DNA of 64,000 nucleotides from Phaeobacter piscinae (GCF_002407245.1 NZ_CP010681.1:2356001-2420000), one strand, 5' to 3'; counted from the stretch's first letter, positions 46,899 through 56,350 are shown. Made by a program: numbers and translations. Notes: generated by a model from the letters alone, not told the origin.

Positions 46899-47609
46899 TC
46901 AGCCCTGTTCCCATTCTGACTGGGTCGCCTCGACAGGCCTTGTTGGCTCCCAGCTGTGGGCCCAATGAACCAGGCCTGCCTGGCCTGCCTCCGTCAATTG
47001 GTAAATACCTGTCTGCACGCGACTGAACCAGCCGTAGTGATTGCTCGCCATGATCCGCGTCGCTTGCGGGACATTTACCATTTTGGCTACGACCGCCCCT
47101 TTGCTTGGCCCGTGCTCGGCCAGATGGGCAGCACAGCGCAGCGCATCCTGACGATAGGCAGTGACAATGCCGTGACGTGTTGCGCCGCCTGCGTTGGGAT
47201 CGCCCTGAAGGCGTTGGAACTCGCGCAGCAGACGCGTCTGCTTTTTCGCCGACTTGCGTGGCGCATAAGGCCCTGGATCGCATTGCACCTCAACCCGCCC
47301 ATCCGGCAGCACCGTGATCAGCCCCAATCCCAGACGTCGGCACATCGACAAGTTGTCTTTGAGCATGCGCCGCGCCTGACGTCCCGATGGTTTGGGCACC
47401 GCGATATAGACTAGATCGCTCAGCGCAAGCCGTGTGATCGCCTGATGAAACAGGGAGAGTGAAAACCGCAGCTTCAGCTCTACGATGACCGGCGGCTCAT
47501 CACCGCGACAGGCTACAACGTCAGCGGCGCCGACCTCACCCTTGACGGTGTAGCCCTGGCTTTCGAACAGGGCCTTAACAGGCGGATAGAGCTGATCTTC
47601 TCGGTCCAT
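46899..47609 (-). CDS. DUF2161 family protein, restriction-endonuclease-like fold
   Basis: Encodes 236 residues from the ATG at 47609. DUF2161 is annotated as a putative phosphodiesterase with a PD-(D/E)xK-like core. Residues AADVVACRGDEPPVIVELKL show the expected Asp followed by a Glu-x-Lys. Further segments are LFHQAITRLALSDLVYIAVP and LGLGLITVLPDGRVEVQ. The C-terminal part contains a winged-helix-like region (VVAKMVNVPQATRIMASNHY). Role unknown. It is upstream of nothing on its strand except groESL after 80 bases of promoter. Confidence 0.82.
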   Translation of the reverse strand: MDREDQLYPPVKALFESQGYTVKGEVGAADVVACRGDEPPVIVELKLRFSLSLFHQAITRLALSDLVYIAVPKPSGRQARRMLKDNLSMCRRLGLGLITVLPDGRVEVQCDPGPYAPRKSAKKQTRLLREFQRLQGDPNAGGATRHGIVTAYRQDALRCAAHLAEHGPSKGAVVAKMVNVPQATRIMASNHYGWFSRVQTGIYQLTEAGQAGLVHWAHSWEPTRPVEATQSEWEQG

Positions 47610-47809
47610 AGCGCGATGGTAGCCGCGACCGCGCCGAAGGAAAAGCAGTTCGCCACGATCGCCTGCCCGGTGCCTTAGATCCCTGCCGGTCAGCGTAGAT
47701 CTGCACAAACGACATAGCCGCCTTGATCAGTCACCGGTCCGGGGTGACAAGTCTCCGCCCCATGCCTATAAGACGCGCAAAATTCCGGCACCTGCATAGG
47801 ACACACGTC

Positions 47810-48730
47810 ATGACCACCTTCGTATTCGGCCATAAATCTCCCGACACCGATTCCACCGGCTCCGCGATCATCTGGTCCTGGTACCTGAACCAGATCAAAG
47901 GCGTCGACGCCGCGCCGAAACTGCTGGGCGAGCCCAACACCGAGGCGGCCTTCATGCTGCGGCACTGGGGTCTGGATAAGCCGGAGATCATCGCAGACGT
48001 CGCCGATGATCAGCCTGTTGTGATCGTCGACACCAACAATCCCGCCGAATTGCCCGCCAATATCAATGGCGCCGATATTCAAGCGATTATTGATCACCAC
48101 AAGCTGGTTGGCGGCCTGGAAACAAAAGGCCCGATCAACATCCGCATCGAGCCGGTCGCCTGCACCGCGACCATCATGTGGAAGATGATCGGCGCAGATC
48201 TGGCCCAGGCCCCGCGTGAGATCAAAGGCGCGATGCTGACCTGTATCCTGAGTGACACGCTGGAGTTCCGCTCCCCCACCACAACCCAGGAAGACAAGGC
48301 CGTGGCTTATAGCCTGGCAGAAGATCTGGGCGTGGATATCGCCGCTTATGCTGCCGATATGTTTGCTGCGAAATCCGACGTGTCGGCCTTCTCCGACGCA
48401 GAACTCCTGCGGATGGATTCAAAGGAATATGCCGTCGACGGCACCAAGTTCCGCGTCTCCGTTCTGGAAACCACCGCTCCCGGCGTGGTTCTGGATCGCA
48501 AGGCGTCCTTGATGGAAACCATGACATCGGTGGCCAAAGAAGACGGTGTCGATCAGGTTCTGCTGTTCGTCGTGGACATCCTGAAGGAAGAGGCCACATT
48601 GCTGGTCCCCAATGATCTGGTCCGCAGCCTGGCCTCCAAGAGCTTTGATGCCACAGCCGAGGGCGATACCGTCGTTCTTCCTGGCGTGATGAGCCGTAAA
48701 AAACAGATCATCCCCAATTTGGCGATCTGA
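47810..48730 (+). CDS. ppaC: Manganese-dependent inorganic pyrophosphatase
   Basis: Encodes 306 residues from the ATG at 47810. Family II pyrophosphatases hydrolyse PPi with Mn or Co. DHH-family motifs are FVFGHKSPDTDSTGSAI, VVIVDTNNPAELP and IIDHHKLVG. The C-terminal DHHA2 domain has the substrate clamp SRKKQIIP. It lies alone on the plus strand, with a strong terminator. Confidence 0.96.
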   Translation: MTTFVFGHKSPDTDSTGSAIIWSWYLNQIKGVDAAPKLLGEPNTEAAFMLRHWGLDKPEIIADVADDQPVVIVDTNNPAELPANINGADIQAIIDHHKLVGGLETKGPINIRIEPVACTATIMWKMIGADLAQAPREIKGAMLTCILSDTLEFRSPTTTQEDKAVAYSLAEDLGVDIAAYAADMFAAKSDVSAFSDAELLRMDSKEYAVDGTKFRVSVLETTAPGVVLDRKASLMETMTSVAKEDGVDQVLLFVVDILKEEATLLVPNDLVRSLASKSFDATAEGDTVVLPGVMSRKKQIIPNLAI

Positions 48731-48796
48731 GGTCGCTGGATCTCAATGCGCTAAGGTTAAGGCGGCTGCCTATTGCTGCCGCAATATGATTGTTGA

Positions 48797-48829
48797 AATG
48801 CGGGGCTTATACCGAGCCCCGCATTTTTT
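48797..48829 (+). terminator. Intrinsic terminator of ppaC
   Basis: An 11-bp perfect stem (AATGCGGGGCT and complement), a seven-base loop and a run of six T residues. Confidence 0.92.
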
Positions 48830-49007
48830 GGTTTCCGAACGATCCCCGCAGAGAGGTCACTGTCAGCAGCGCTCCGCCAGTTTTCCTCGCAGCGGCGAAC
48901 ACCTGTGCCCGGGGTTCCCATGCTGCATCGGGTTGGCAGCCTGCGCCTGAGGTCTTCGACCTCGCATGCCCCTCCCGGCGACCGGGCCAGCCCGCCGTGA
49001 AGCTGAT

Positions 49008-49205
49008 ATGCAATTGCGCAATCAGGTCAGAAACGGGCTGACTCTTCTTTTGTGCTGCATGACTTGGCCCCATATGCCAACAGCCGCCGCATCTTGCGTG
49101 CCTACAGCGACGCGCAAAACCTGCCATGACTATCAAGCGGCTGACCAGCCCACCTTGATATCTGCATCATGTGAAGCGCCTGTATCTGAAGCATTGTATC
49201 GCTGA
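49008..49205 (+). CDS. Possible 65-residue secreted Cys-containing peptide
   Basis: The frame from ATG 49008 begins MQLRNQVRNGLTLLLCCMTW, a basic start and a hydrophobic stretch ending near MPTAAA, which looks like a Sec signal peptide. The mature part would be about 37 residues with three cysteines (SCVPTATRKTCHDYQ ... SASCEAPVSE). The ribosome binding site is weak (GTGAAG). Signal-like frames do occur by chance in GC-rich DNA, so this is tentative. No family recognised. Confidence 0.3.
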   Translation: MQLRNQVRNGLTLLLCCMTWPHMPTAAASCVPTATRKTCHDYQAADQPTLISASCEAPVSEALYR

Positions 49206-49214
49206 AGTTCATAA

Positions 49215-49246
49215 CCAAGGCGCGCAATATCCGCTGCGCGCCTTGG
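49215..49246 (-). terminator. Intrinsic terminator of the chemoreceptor gene
   Basis: A perfect 11-bp stem (CCAAGGCGCGC and complement) with a ten-base loop, starting 11 bases past the chemoreceptor stop. The T-run is poor. Confidence 0.65.
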
Positions 49247-49257
49247 CCTGATCTGTG

Positions 49258-51228
49258 TTATGCGAAATTGGCCACCGCATCATCATCCGCCCAGCCGTCA
49301 CGGTTCCCGGTATCGCCTGTCGACGCAGCGGGTTTCTGCGATGGCGTGCCGTGGCTATTCCATTCATCAATGCCATCGCCTGAAGCAGACCCATGCGCGG
49401 AGACCTCGTTATAGTCTTCCCAACGTTCCTCATCCGGATGATCCGCAGCAGCCACTGACGCCGCGCGCGCAGGAGCGGGAGAGGGTCGGCCCTCAGCTCC
49501 TCTCGATGACAGCAGGACAAACTGACTGACAATCTGATTGAGCCCATGGGTTTCGTTGTTCATCTTCAGAATGGCCGCCCCGGATTCCTCAACCATTGCG
49601 GCGTTCTGCTGGGTCACATTGTCGAGTTGAGCAACACCGATGTTGATCTCGTTCAGCCCTTGCGCCTGTTCTCCCGACTCGGTGGAGATCCCGGAGACCA
49701 AGGTGGCGATATTGACCACTTCTCCCACGACCTGAGACAGGGCTTTGCCAGCGCTATCGACCTTTTCAACCCCCTCCTCGACCGTTTTTGTGCTGGCGGT
49801 GATCAGTGTTTTGATTTCATTGGCCGCATCAGACGAGCGCTGCGCCAATGCGCGCACTTCAGACGCGACGACCGCGAAGCCGCGCCCAACCTCACCAGCC
49901 CGGGCAGCCTCCACACCAGCGTTCAACGCCAGAAGATTGGTCTGGAATGCGATATCGTCAATCACGCCGATGATTTGGGAAATCTGGCTTGAAGAACGCT
50001 CGATTTCGTTCATTGCCTCGATCGCCCCCTCAACAACCCGGCCGCTGTTCTCGACGTCTTTACGCGCTGAGTCCACGGCGCCTTCCACGGCTTTGGCGTT
50101 ATTTGCGGAGTTGTTGACACTGACCGTCATCTCCTCCAGCGCAGCGGCCGTTTCTTCCAGCGTGGCCGCCTGGCTTTCGGTACGGGCCGACATATCTTCG
50201 GCACCACCCCGGATTTCATTGGATTGGGTCTGGATCGCTGCACTGGCGTTGACCACTTGCGCCATTACTTCGTTCAGCTTGTCCACGGTTTCATTATAGT
50301 TGATCCTGAGCGGATCATAGTCGGACCCAAAGCTCTCATTGATCTGATCGCTGAAATCGCCGGCCGCAAGCCGCTGCAAGCCCCGACGCAACCGGTCGAT
50401 CACCTTTTCGCTTTCGTCGCGCAGCGCGTTCTGTTTGTCGAGTTCGTCAATGACACGTCCTGACACGCGGTCGATGTCATGGGCAATCTGGCCAAAGTCA
50501 TCCCCACGCATCCGTTCTTCTACTTTTAGCCCAAAGTCCCCTTCGGCCACTTCCCGCAGGGCTTCGCGCAGACGGCCAATCGGGCGCACGATATTCAAGG
50601 TCATTTTACGGGCGTTGTAGACGGTAACAACAATCAACAGCGCAGAGGTTCCAAGCAGCATATAAAGGAGTACTATATCATGGGCCCGTGCGGATTCCGC
50701 GGTTTCAATCGCAGCCTCTTCGATCCAATCGCTTAGCGGATGGAGCTTTTTGTTAAGCGCCTTATAGCTCAACTCAAATGCATCAAGCATTGCTTCAGCC
50801 GCTACGGGGTCGTCAATGGCCACTTCAGCGATGTTGGTCCCCCGCTCTATAAAAGCCTCGACCTCAGGCACCATGCTCTCAACTTGGGCTAGCGCCTGCG
50901 GTGGCAGAGAGTCCCCCTTCAACAACTCGAGATTTTCACGCATCTCTTCACTGGCCTCAACAACCCGGCGGCTCAGTTTATTCTTCTCTTCTATGGTTGC
51001 GTGGTCACCTGCGAACACCAGGAAGATCACTTCCGCACGTATTTCCTCATGAAGAAGGTCAGCTTTCAACTCATGCCGAACTGTTTTGGTGACATCAATC
51101 TGACGTTCCAACTCCAGCTCGCTTTGCCAGAGGCTGTAGACAGATATCAGAGCAAGCACCAAGATCGTAAAAACCGATACCGCCCCCGAAATCATAAATC
51201 GGGTCTTCGTGGAAATAGTTCGTAACAT
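49258..51228 (-). CDS. Methyl-accepting chemotaxis protein
   Basis: Encodes 656 residues from the ATG at 51228, with AGGTG 9 bases upstream. Two membrane helices (about residues 12-32 and 188-210) flank a helical periplasmic ligand domain. HAMP follows (NIVRPIGRLREALREVAEGD), then the long signalling coiled coil. The conserved hairpin tip is FQTNLLALNAGVEAARAGEV. The C-terminus ends WADDDAVANFA after a Pro/Ala/Ser linker; no classical CheR pentapeptide is visible. It sits alone, away from che genes. Ligand unknown. Confidence 0.95.
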   Translation of the reverse strand: MLRTISTKTRFMISGAVSVFTILVLALISVYSLWQSELELERQIDVTKTVRHELKADLLHEEIRAEVIFLVFAGDHATIEEKNKLSRRVVEASEEMRENLELLKGDSLPPQALAQVESMVPEVEAFIERGTNIAEVAIDDPVAAEAMLDAFELSYKALNKKLHPLSDWIEEAAIETAESARAHDIVLLYMLLGTSALLIVVTVYNARKMTLNIVRPIGRLREALREVAEGDFGLKVEERMRGDDFGQIAHDIDRVSGRVIDELDKQNALRDESEKVIDRLRRGLQRLAAGDFSDQINESFGSDYDPLRINYNETVDKLNEVMAQVVNASAAIQTQSNEIRGGAEDMSARTESQAATLEETAAALEEMTVSVNNSANNAKAVEGAVDSARKDVENSGRVVEGAIEAMNEIERSSSQISQIIGVIDDIAFQTNLLALNAGVEAARAGEVGRGFAVVASEVRALAQRSSDAANEIKTLITASTKTVEEGVEKVDSAGKALSQVVGEVVNIATLVSGISTESGEQAQGLNEINIGVAQLDNVTQQNAAMVEESGAAILKMNNETHGLNQIVSQFVLLSSRGAEGRPSPAPARAASVAAADHPDEERWEDYNEVSAHGSASGDGIDEWNSHGTPSQKPAASTGDTGNRDGWADDDAVANFA

Positions 51229-51367
51229 TACAGCACACCTCAAGGTTGAAACTCACTCTCGTTCTACGCGTCGGTTGTTAAAAAACTGGAAATAGGGCCG
51301 ATCTGGTCAAATACCATCGGCTCTGCCATAGCTTGAGCTACCGGAATCCCATGCGAAAGATCAGCTC

Positions 51368-52243
51368 ATGACCCAGATCATTTCCTCGCTCGCAGAGGTC
51401 TCAAAGCAGTACAAAGCCCTGTTCGTCGATCTGTGGGGCTGTGTTCATAACGGAATCACCGCTTATTCAGAAGCAGTCGCAGCGCTGCAGGCCTATCGTA
51501 AAGACGGCGGCATTGTTGTGCTGCTGACCAACTCCCCCAAACCCCGCGCCGGGGTTGCGGCCCAGCTGGGCGACTTTGGTGTGCCGGGTGATGCCTATGA
51601 CACCATTGCCACCTCGGGTGACTCTGCTCGGGCCGCGATGTTCAATGGTGCGGTCGGAAGCAAAGTCTATTTCATGGGCGAATGGGAGCGCGACGCCGGG
51701 TTCTTTGAACCCTTGAAAATGCTGGACGATCCGATTGACGTTGTCCGGGTGCCGCTCAAAGAGGCTGAAGGCATCGTCTGCTGCGGTCCCTTTGACACCC
51801 AGGCGGACCCTGACGTGAACCGTCCCGACTTTCTCTATGCCAAGCAGATGGGGTTGAAGCTGCTCTGCGCGAACCCCGACATCGTGGTCGATCGCGGCGA
51901 AACCCGCGAGTGGTGCGCCGGTGCGCTGGCCCGCCTTTACACCGAAATGGGCGGTGAGAGCCTCTATTTCGGCAAACCCCATCCGCCGATCTATGATCTG
52001 GCGCGGCGGCGTCTGGCGGAACTGGGTCAGGACATCGCCGACCGCGACATTCTGGCGATCGGCGATGGGCCGCATACTGATGTCGCCGGCGCCATGGGGG
52101 AGGGCCTGGACTCACTGTTCATCACAGGTGGACTTGCCGCAAAAGAGACCCAAACCGATCACCAACCGGATGAAACCGCGCTAACCCAATATTTGGAAAA
52201 GGAAAATTCCGCGCCGACCTATTCCATAGGCAAATTGCGCTAA
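51368..52243 (+). CDS. TIGR01459-type HAD-IIA hydrolase
   Basis: Encodes 291 residues of the NagD-like class IIA haloacid dehalogenase superfamily. Motif I is ALFVDLWGCVHNGITAYSEA (with Cys where some members have Val), motif II VVLLTNSPKPRAGV, and motif III/IV LYFGKPHPPIYDLARRRLAE with AIGDGPHTDVAGAMGEGLDS. These proteins are phosphatases of small sugars or nucleotides; the natural substrate is unknown. The gene diverges from the chemoreceptor. Confidence 0.93.
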   Translation: MTQIISSLAEVSKQYKALFVDLWGCVHNGITAYSEAVAALQAYRKDGGIVVLLTNSPKPRAGVAAQLGDFGVPGDAYDTIATSGDSARAAMFNGAVGSKVYFMGEWERDAGFFEPLKMLDDPIDVVRVPLKEAEGIVCCGPFDTQADPDVNRPDFLYAKQMGLKLLCANPDIVVDRGETREWCAGALARLYTEMGGESLYFGKPHPPIYDLARRRLAELGQDIADRDILAIGDGPHTDVAGAMGEGLDSLFITGGLAAKETQTDHQPDETALTQYLEKENSAPTYSIGKLR

Positions 52244-52387
52244 GCCAGAAAACACTTGCTTTTCTGCGGTTGCGAAGTAATAAAGTTGCCGTAACGAGTT
52301 AATATTTGCTCGATTGTTTCCGATGCACACCAGGCGGACCGCCAAAAAAACAATCGACTGCAAATCTACGGCAACCGGGAGAGGCAC

Positions 52388-52831
52388 ATGTTGGACAATT
52401 TTCCACGCGGGACCATCTGCATTGAAGATATCGAAATGGGGATGGTCCGCTATCTGCGCAAAGAGGTGACAGATAAGGACATCGAGATGTTCGCCGAAGT
52501 CTCGACCGATCATAATCCCGTGCACCTGGACGAGGATTACGCCCAGGACACCATGTTTCAGGGGCGCATTGCCCATGGGATGCTGACAGCCGGGCTGATC
52601 TCTGCGGTGATCGGCGAGCAGCTGCCCGGCCATGGCACGATCTACATGAGCCAGTCGCTGAAGTTCCTCGCCCCCGTGCGCCCCGGCGATCTGGTTCTGG
52701 CGGAGGTCGAAGTCACTGGCATCGAAATCGACAAGCGGCGGGTCAAGCTGGATTGCCGCTGCATGGTCGATGGCAAGAAGGTGTTGGTCGGTGAGGCCAT
52801 GGTGATGGCGCCGTCCCGCAAGTTTGACTGA
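52388..52831 (+). CDS. MaoC-family (R)-specific enoyl-CoA hydratase-like
   Basis: Encodes 147 residues in a hot-dog fold. The MaoC/PhaJ catalytic Asp and His are in AEVSTDHNPVHLDEDYAQDT and GRIAHGMLTAGLISAVIGEQ. Such enzymes hydrate trans-2-enoyl-CoA to (R)-3-hydroxyacyl-CoA, often for PHA or fatty-acid metabolism. GGGAGAGG lies just before the ATG. It is upstream of ribF with an 81-base gap. Confidence 0.93.
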   Translation: MLDNFPRGTICIEDIEMGMVRYLRKEVTDKDIEMFAEVSTDHNPVHLDEDYAQDTMFQGRIAHGMLTAGLISAVIGEQLPGHGTIYMSQSLKFLAPVRPGDLVLAEVEVTGIEIDKRRVKLDCRCMVDGKKVLVGEAMVMAPSRKFD

Positions 52832-52912
52832 GCCAAGGCGGCCCCGCAGCAACCGGCACCAACCCGCGGCATGGCTCTTGCAAGCGCGCGTCGGCGCGGC
52901 TAGGCAGTGGCC

Positions 52913-53845
52913 ATGCGCATTATCCGTGACTTTCAATTCGTAGATCCAAAGGATCGTGGAGCCGTCGCCGCCATCGGCAATTTCGATGGTGTTCATCGCG
53001 GCCATCAATCGGTCATCGACCTGGCCCGCGAGGCAGAGCCGCAAGCGCCGCTGGGGGTGATGACATTTGAGCCGCACCCACGTGAGTTCTTTGCCCCGGA
53101 GGCCCCACCGTTCCGGCTGATGTCAGCCGAGGCGCGCGCGTCGCGGCTGGAAAAACTGGGAGTCGAGCGCCTCTATCAGCTGAACTTCAACGCGGCGCTG
53201 TCTGGCCTCACGCCCGAAGCTTTTGCACGCAAGGTCATCGCTGACGGGTTGGGGCTGCGGCATGTGGTTGTCGGCTCCGACTTCTGTTTCGGCAAGGGGC
53301 GTGCGGGCACCGCCGAGGATCTCAAACGCTTTGGTGAGGATATGGGGTTTGGCGTGACTATCGCCCCGCTGATGGAATACTCCGAGGACACAGTGTCCTC
53401 CACCGCCATTCGCTGCGCATTGAGTGACGGACGCCCGCGGGATGCCGCCAACATGCTGGGCCATTGGCACCGGATTGAGGGCGAAGTGATCGGCGGCGAA
53501 CAGCGCGGCCGCGAATTGGGCTATCCCACCGCGAATATGTCCATCGACGGGCTGCATCAGCCTGCCTTTGGCGTCTATGCGGTGCTGGTTGACGTGCTGG
53601 ATGGGCCGCATCAGGGCAGTTATCACGGGGCGGCCTCTGTTGGTGTGCGCCCGATGTTTGACGGCAGCCATCCCAACATCGAAACCTTCCTGTTTGATTT
53701 CACCGGCAACCTCTATGGTGCGACGCTGTCTGTCGGTCTGGTAGAATACCTGCGCCCGGAAATGACCTTTGACGGGCTCGACGGGTTGCTGGCACAGATG
53801 GACGCGGATTGTACACAGGCGCGCAGCCTTTTGGCGGCCCTATGA
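52913..53845 (+). CDS. ribF: Bifunctional riboflavin kinase / FAD synthetase
   Basis: Encodes 310 residues from the ATG at 52913; a GTG six bases upstream is possible. It makes FMN then FAD. The N-terminal FAD-synthetase part has AAIGNFDGVHRGHQSVIDLA and VVVGSDFCFGKGRAGT. The C-terminal kinase has RELGYPTANM and GVYAVLVDV. The stop overlaps the start of ycgN as ATGA, so they form an operon. Confidence 0.95.
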   Translation: MRIIRDFQFVDPKDRGAVAAIGNFDGVHRGHQSVIDLAREAEPQAPLGVMTFEPHPREFFAPEAPPFRLMSAEARASRLEKLGVERLYQLNFNAALSGLTPEAFARKVIADGLGLRHVVVGSDFCFGKGRAGTAEDLKRFGEDMGFGVTIAPLMEYSEDTVSSTAIRCALSDGRPRDAANMLGHWHRIEGEVIGGEQRGRELGYPTANMSIDGLHQPAFGVYAVLVDVLDGPHQGSYHGAASVGVRPMFDGSHPNIETFLFDFTGNLYGATLSVGLVEYLRPEMTFDGLDGLLAQMDADCTQARSLLAAL

Positions 53846-54312
53846 GCGACGGTATTGATCGCAACGGACTGGCCAAACGGTTCTGGGAAAAGAAACCACT
53901 GGCGAAGCTGAACAACCGTGAGTGGGAGGCGCTTTGTGACGGCTGTGGCAAGTGCTGCCTCAACAAGCTGGAGGACGAGGACAGCGGCGAGGTTGCGCTG
54001 ACCCGTGTTGCCTGCCGCCTGCTGGATGATGCCACCTGCCGCTGTGCCCACTATGAGAACCGCCACCAGTTTGTTCCAGAATGTATCGTGCTGAAACCGG
54101 ACAATCTGGACACGCACGCCTATTGGATGCCGCAGACCTGCGCCTATCGCCTGCTGTGGGAGGGCAACCCCCTGCCCGACTGGCATCCGTTGATCACCGG
54201 CGATCCGGCCAGCGTGCATGAGGCGGGTGTCTCGGTGCGCGGCTGGACCGTTTCCGAATTCGACACCCCTGAAGAAGACTGGGAAGAGCATATTATCGAG
54301 GAGCCGCTCTAA
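53842..54312 (+). CDS. YcgN-family cysteine cluster protein (UPF0260)
   Basis: Encodes 156 residues from the ATG at 53842. Eight cysteines suggest a metal or Fe-S cluster: CDGCGKCCLNKLED, then TRVACRLLDDATCRCAHYEN, PECIVL and PQTCAYRLLWEGN. The GNPLPDWHPL segment is conserved in the family. Function is unknown. It overlaps ribF by 4 bases and abuts the threonine aldolase start. Confidence 0.9.
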   Translation: MSDGIDRNGLAKRFWEKKPLAKLNNREWEALCDGCGKCCLNKLEDEDSGEVALTRVACRLLDDATCRCAHYENRHQFVPECIVLKPDNLDTHAYWMPQTCAYRLLWEGNPLPDWHPLITGDPASVHEAGVSVRGWTVSEFDTPEEDWEEHIIEEPL

Positions 54313-55347
54313 ATGCATTTCGCCTCTGACAATTCTGGCCCGGCCAATCCCGAAATCCTTGCAGCGCTGAATGCCGCGAACACCGGCTACGCCATGGGCT
54401 ATGGCGCTGATGAGGAGATGGCCAAGGTCACGGCCCGCATTCGCGAGATCTTTGAAGCACCGGAGGCTGCCGTCTATCTGGTGGCAACCGGCACGGCGGC
54501 CAATGTGCTGGCGCTGTCAACTCTGTCGCAGCCTTGGCAGACGCTGTTTTGCAGCGCCCCCGCCCATATCAATATGGACGAATGCAACGCGCCGGAGTTC
54601 TACACCGGCGGCGCCAAGCTGACGCTGGTCACAGCAGCCGACAAGATGACTCCCGCCAATCTGCGCGCTGCGATTGAGGGCGAGGAAACCCGTGGCGTAC
54701 ACGGGCCGCAACGCGGACCGGTCTCGATCACCCAGGTGACGGAATTCGGCACGGTCTACACAGTGGATGAGCTGGCGGCCCTTGGCGATGTGGTCACATC
54801 CTATGGCCTAGCAATGCATCTGGACGGGGCGCGTTTTACCAACGCGCTGGTCTCTCTCGGCTGCTCCCCGGCGGAGATGACATGGAAAGCAGGCGTCGAT
54901 GCGGTCTCTTTTGGCGGCACCAAGAACGGCTGCATGGGCGTCGAGGCGGTGATCTTCTTCGATCCGGCAAAGGCCCAGGAGTTCGAATATCGCCGCAAAC
55001 GCGGCGCGCATCTGTTCTCCAAACACCGCTATCTGTCGGCGCAGATGCTGGCCTATCTGACCGACGATCTGTGGCTGAGAAACGCCCGTGCCGCCAATGC
55101 AAAAGCCGCGCGTCTGGCGACAGGGTTGCGCAATGCCGGGGCCCATTTCAGTCATGAACCGCAGGCCAATATGATCTTTGCCACGCTGCCCCGCGCGACC
55201 CATCAGCGGCTGTTCGATGCGGGCGCTGTCTATCATCTCTGGGACGGAACCCTGGACGGCGCCGCAAAGGAAGAGCTCACAGCGCGCTTTGTCTGTGACT
55301 GGTCGATCGGCGACGATCAGATCGACGCGTTTCTGGCGCTGCTGTAG
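54313..55347 (+). CDS. Low-specificity threonine aldolase
   Basis: Encodes 344 residues. Fold-type I PLP enzyme that splits threonine or allo-threonine to glycine and acetaldehyde. Marks are FASDNSGPANPEILAAL, AAVYLVATGTAANVLAL, GLAMHLDGARFTNALVS, and the PLP lysine K204 in SFGGTKNGCMGVEAVIF. The start codon is the base after the ycgN stop, so it is the third gene of ribF-ycgN-aldolase. Glycine or beta-hydroxy amino acid metabolism is likely. Confidence 0.93.
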   Translation: MHFASDNSGPANPEILAALNAANTGYAMGYGADEEMAKVTARIREIFEAPEAAVYLVATGTAANVLALSTLSQPWQTLFCSAPAHINMDECNAPEFYTGGAKLTLVTAADKMTPANLRAAIEGEETRGVHGPQRGPVSITQVTEFGTVYTVDELAALGDVVTSYGLAMHLDGARFTNALVSLGCSPAEMTWKAGVDAVSFGGTKNGCMGVEAVIFFDPAKAQEFEYRRKRGAHLFSKHRYLSAQMLAYLTDDLWLRNARAANAKAARLATGLRNAGAHFSHEPQANMIFATLPRATHQRLFDAGAVYHLWDGTLDGAAKEELTARFVCDWSIGDDQIDAFLALL

Positions 55348-55383
55348 ATCATATCCTGAGGGCGGCGGTTCCAACGGCTGCCT

Positions 55384-56259
55384 TCAGACTGCTGCGACCG
55401 AGGCCAAAGACATCGCGCCCACGACGCTCTCACGGTTGAGAAAATGCCGGGCCATGTCGCCCGCAAACCCGGTCTTGCGGTAACCGACACCCACCACCCG
55501 CGACACCGGGTCGATGTCCGAAATGTCACGCAACATAATGCCACGATGGGCCTCACCATGGGACATCGGCATTAGCGCCACCCCCAATCCGGCGGCCACC
55601 AGATCCATCAGCTGGGCATCATGGATCGCGCTGGCCGCCACCCGCAGCCCCGCCAATGCCGCCTCCCCCTGCGCCAGCGAAGTCTGAAAGCGATCGGCGC
55701 TGGGACAATAAGGGCGCGCAATCAGCGCCTCCCCGGCCATATCGGCGAGGGTCAGCTTTGCCTTCGCCAACAGCGGATGCGCGCAGTGAAGCGCAAGGCC
55801 GTAACGCTCCTGCCAGAGCGGGTGATACCCGCAGCCACGCGGCAGGCAGCTTTCGGCGACAAACTGCAGATCGGCCTGCAGCGCATCATCGGTGAATTGC
55901 AACTGCGCCCGCGGCACCGCACGGCGGATCCGGGCCAACCCGGTCTCAAACGGCGCCATCATCACATCAGGCGCGCAGTACACACGTACCATACGCGCCA
56001 CATGGCCTTTCAGCCGCGCTTCAAGCTGGCTCACCTGTGCCAGAACACCCCCGGCCTGGCTGTACAGCTCATGGCCGAGCGCGGTTGGCGTCAGCCCATC
56101 CCTGCTGCGGTGAAACAGTGGCCCGTCATAGCGATCTTCAAGCCGGGCAATCGCGGCAGAGACCGATGGCTGGCGTACATCGCAGGCGCGAGCTGCAGCG
56201 CTAAAGGTTCCCAATTCATAGGCGGCGCGAAAGTACCGAAGCGGTGTGAGATCATCCAT
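55384..56259 (-). CDS. LysR-family transcriptional regulator, CynR/HdfR-like
   Basis: Encodes 291 residues. The N-terminal winged helix reads DLTPLRYFRAAYELGTFSAA then RACDVRQPSVSAAIARLEDR, with a standard LysR order. The C-terminal sensor domain has VAAGLGVALMPMSHGEAHRG. The ligand is unknown. It is divergent from the NTF2-like gene at 56351 with a 91-base shared region that holds TAT-N7-ATA symmetry, so it probably regulates that gene and itself. Confidence 0.9.
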   Translation of the reverse strand: MDDLTPLRYFRAAYELGTFSAAARACDVRQPSVSAAIARLEDRYDGPLFHRSRDGLTPTALGHELYSQAGGVLAQVSQLEARLKGHVARMVRVYCAPDVMMAPFETGLARIRRAVPRAQLQFTDDALQADLQFVAESCLPRGCGYHPLWQERYGLALHCAHPLLAKAKLTLADMAGEALIARPYCPSADRFQTSLAQGEAALAGLRVAASAIHDAQLMDLVAAGLGVALMPMSHGEAHRGIMLRDISDIDPVSRVVGVGYRKTGFAGDMARHFLNRESVVGAMSLASVAAV

Positions 56260-56268
56260 AGTTCAAAA

Positions 56269-56283
56269 CTATACCAAGGATAG
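56269..56283. promoter_or_regulatory. LysR-box-like dyad
   Basis: CTAT, seven bases, ATAG (containing T-N11-A) in the 91-base region between the LysR gene and the NTF2-like gene. It fits the LysR T-N11-A pattern. Confidence 0.4.
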
Positions 56284-56350
56284 ATCGCAGAGCAATTCCC
56301 TATACTCGACTTATTTGCGATCCTGACTTCACACCCAACAGGAGAACACC

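Larger units (their letters stand above)
48731..49257. other. 527-base gap between ppaC and the chemoreceptor gene
   Basis: It holds the ppaC terminator, one possible small secreted peptide gene (49008-49205) and the chemoreceptor terminator. The part 48830-49000 shows no supported feature. Confidence 0.5.

Noticed and set aside
52181..53077. Minus-strand frame of 298 codons across MaoC and ribF
   Set aside because: It is antisense to two well-supported genes and has low-complexity His/Asp/Gln composition typical of shadows in GC-rich DNA.
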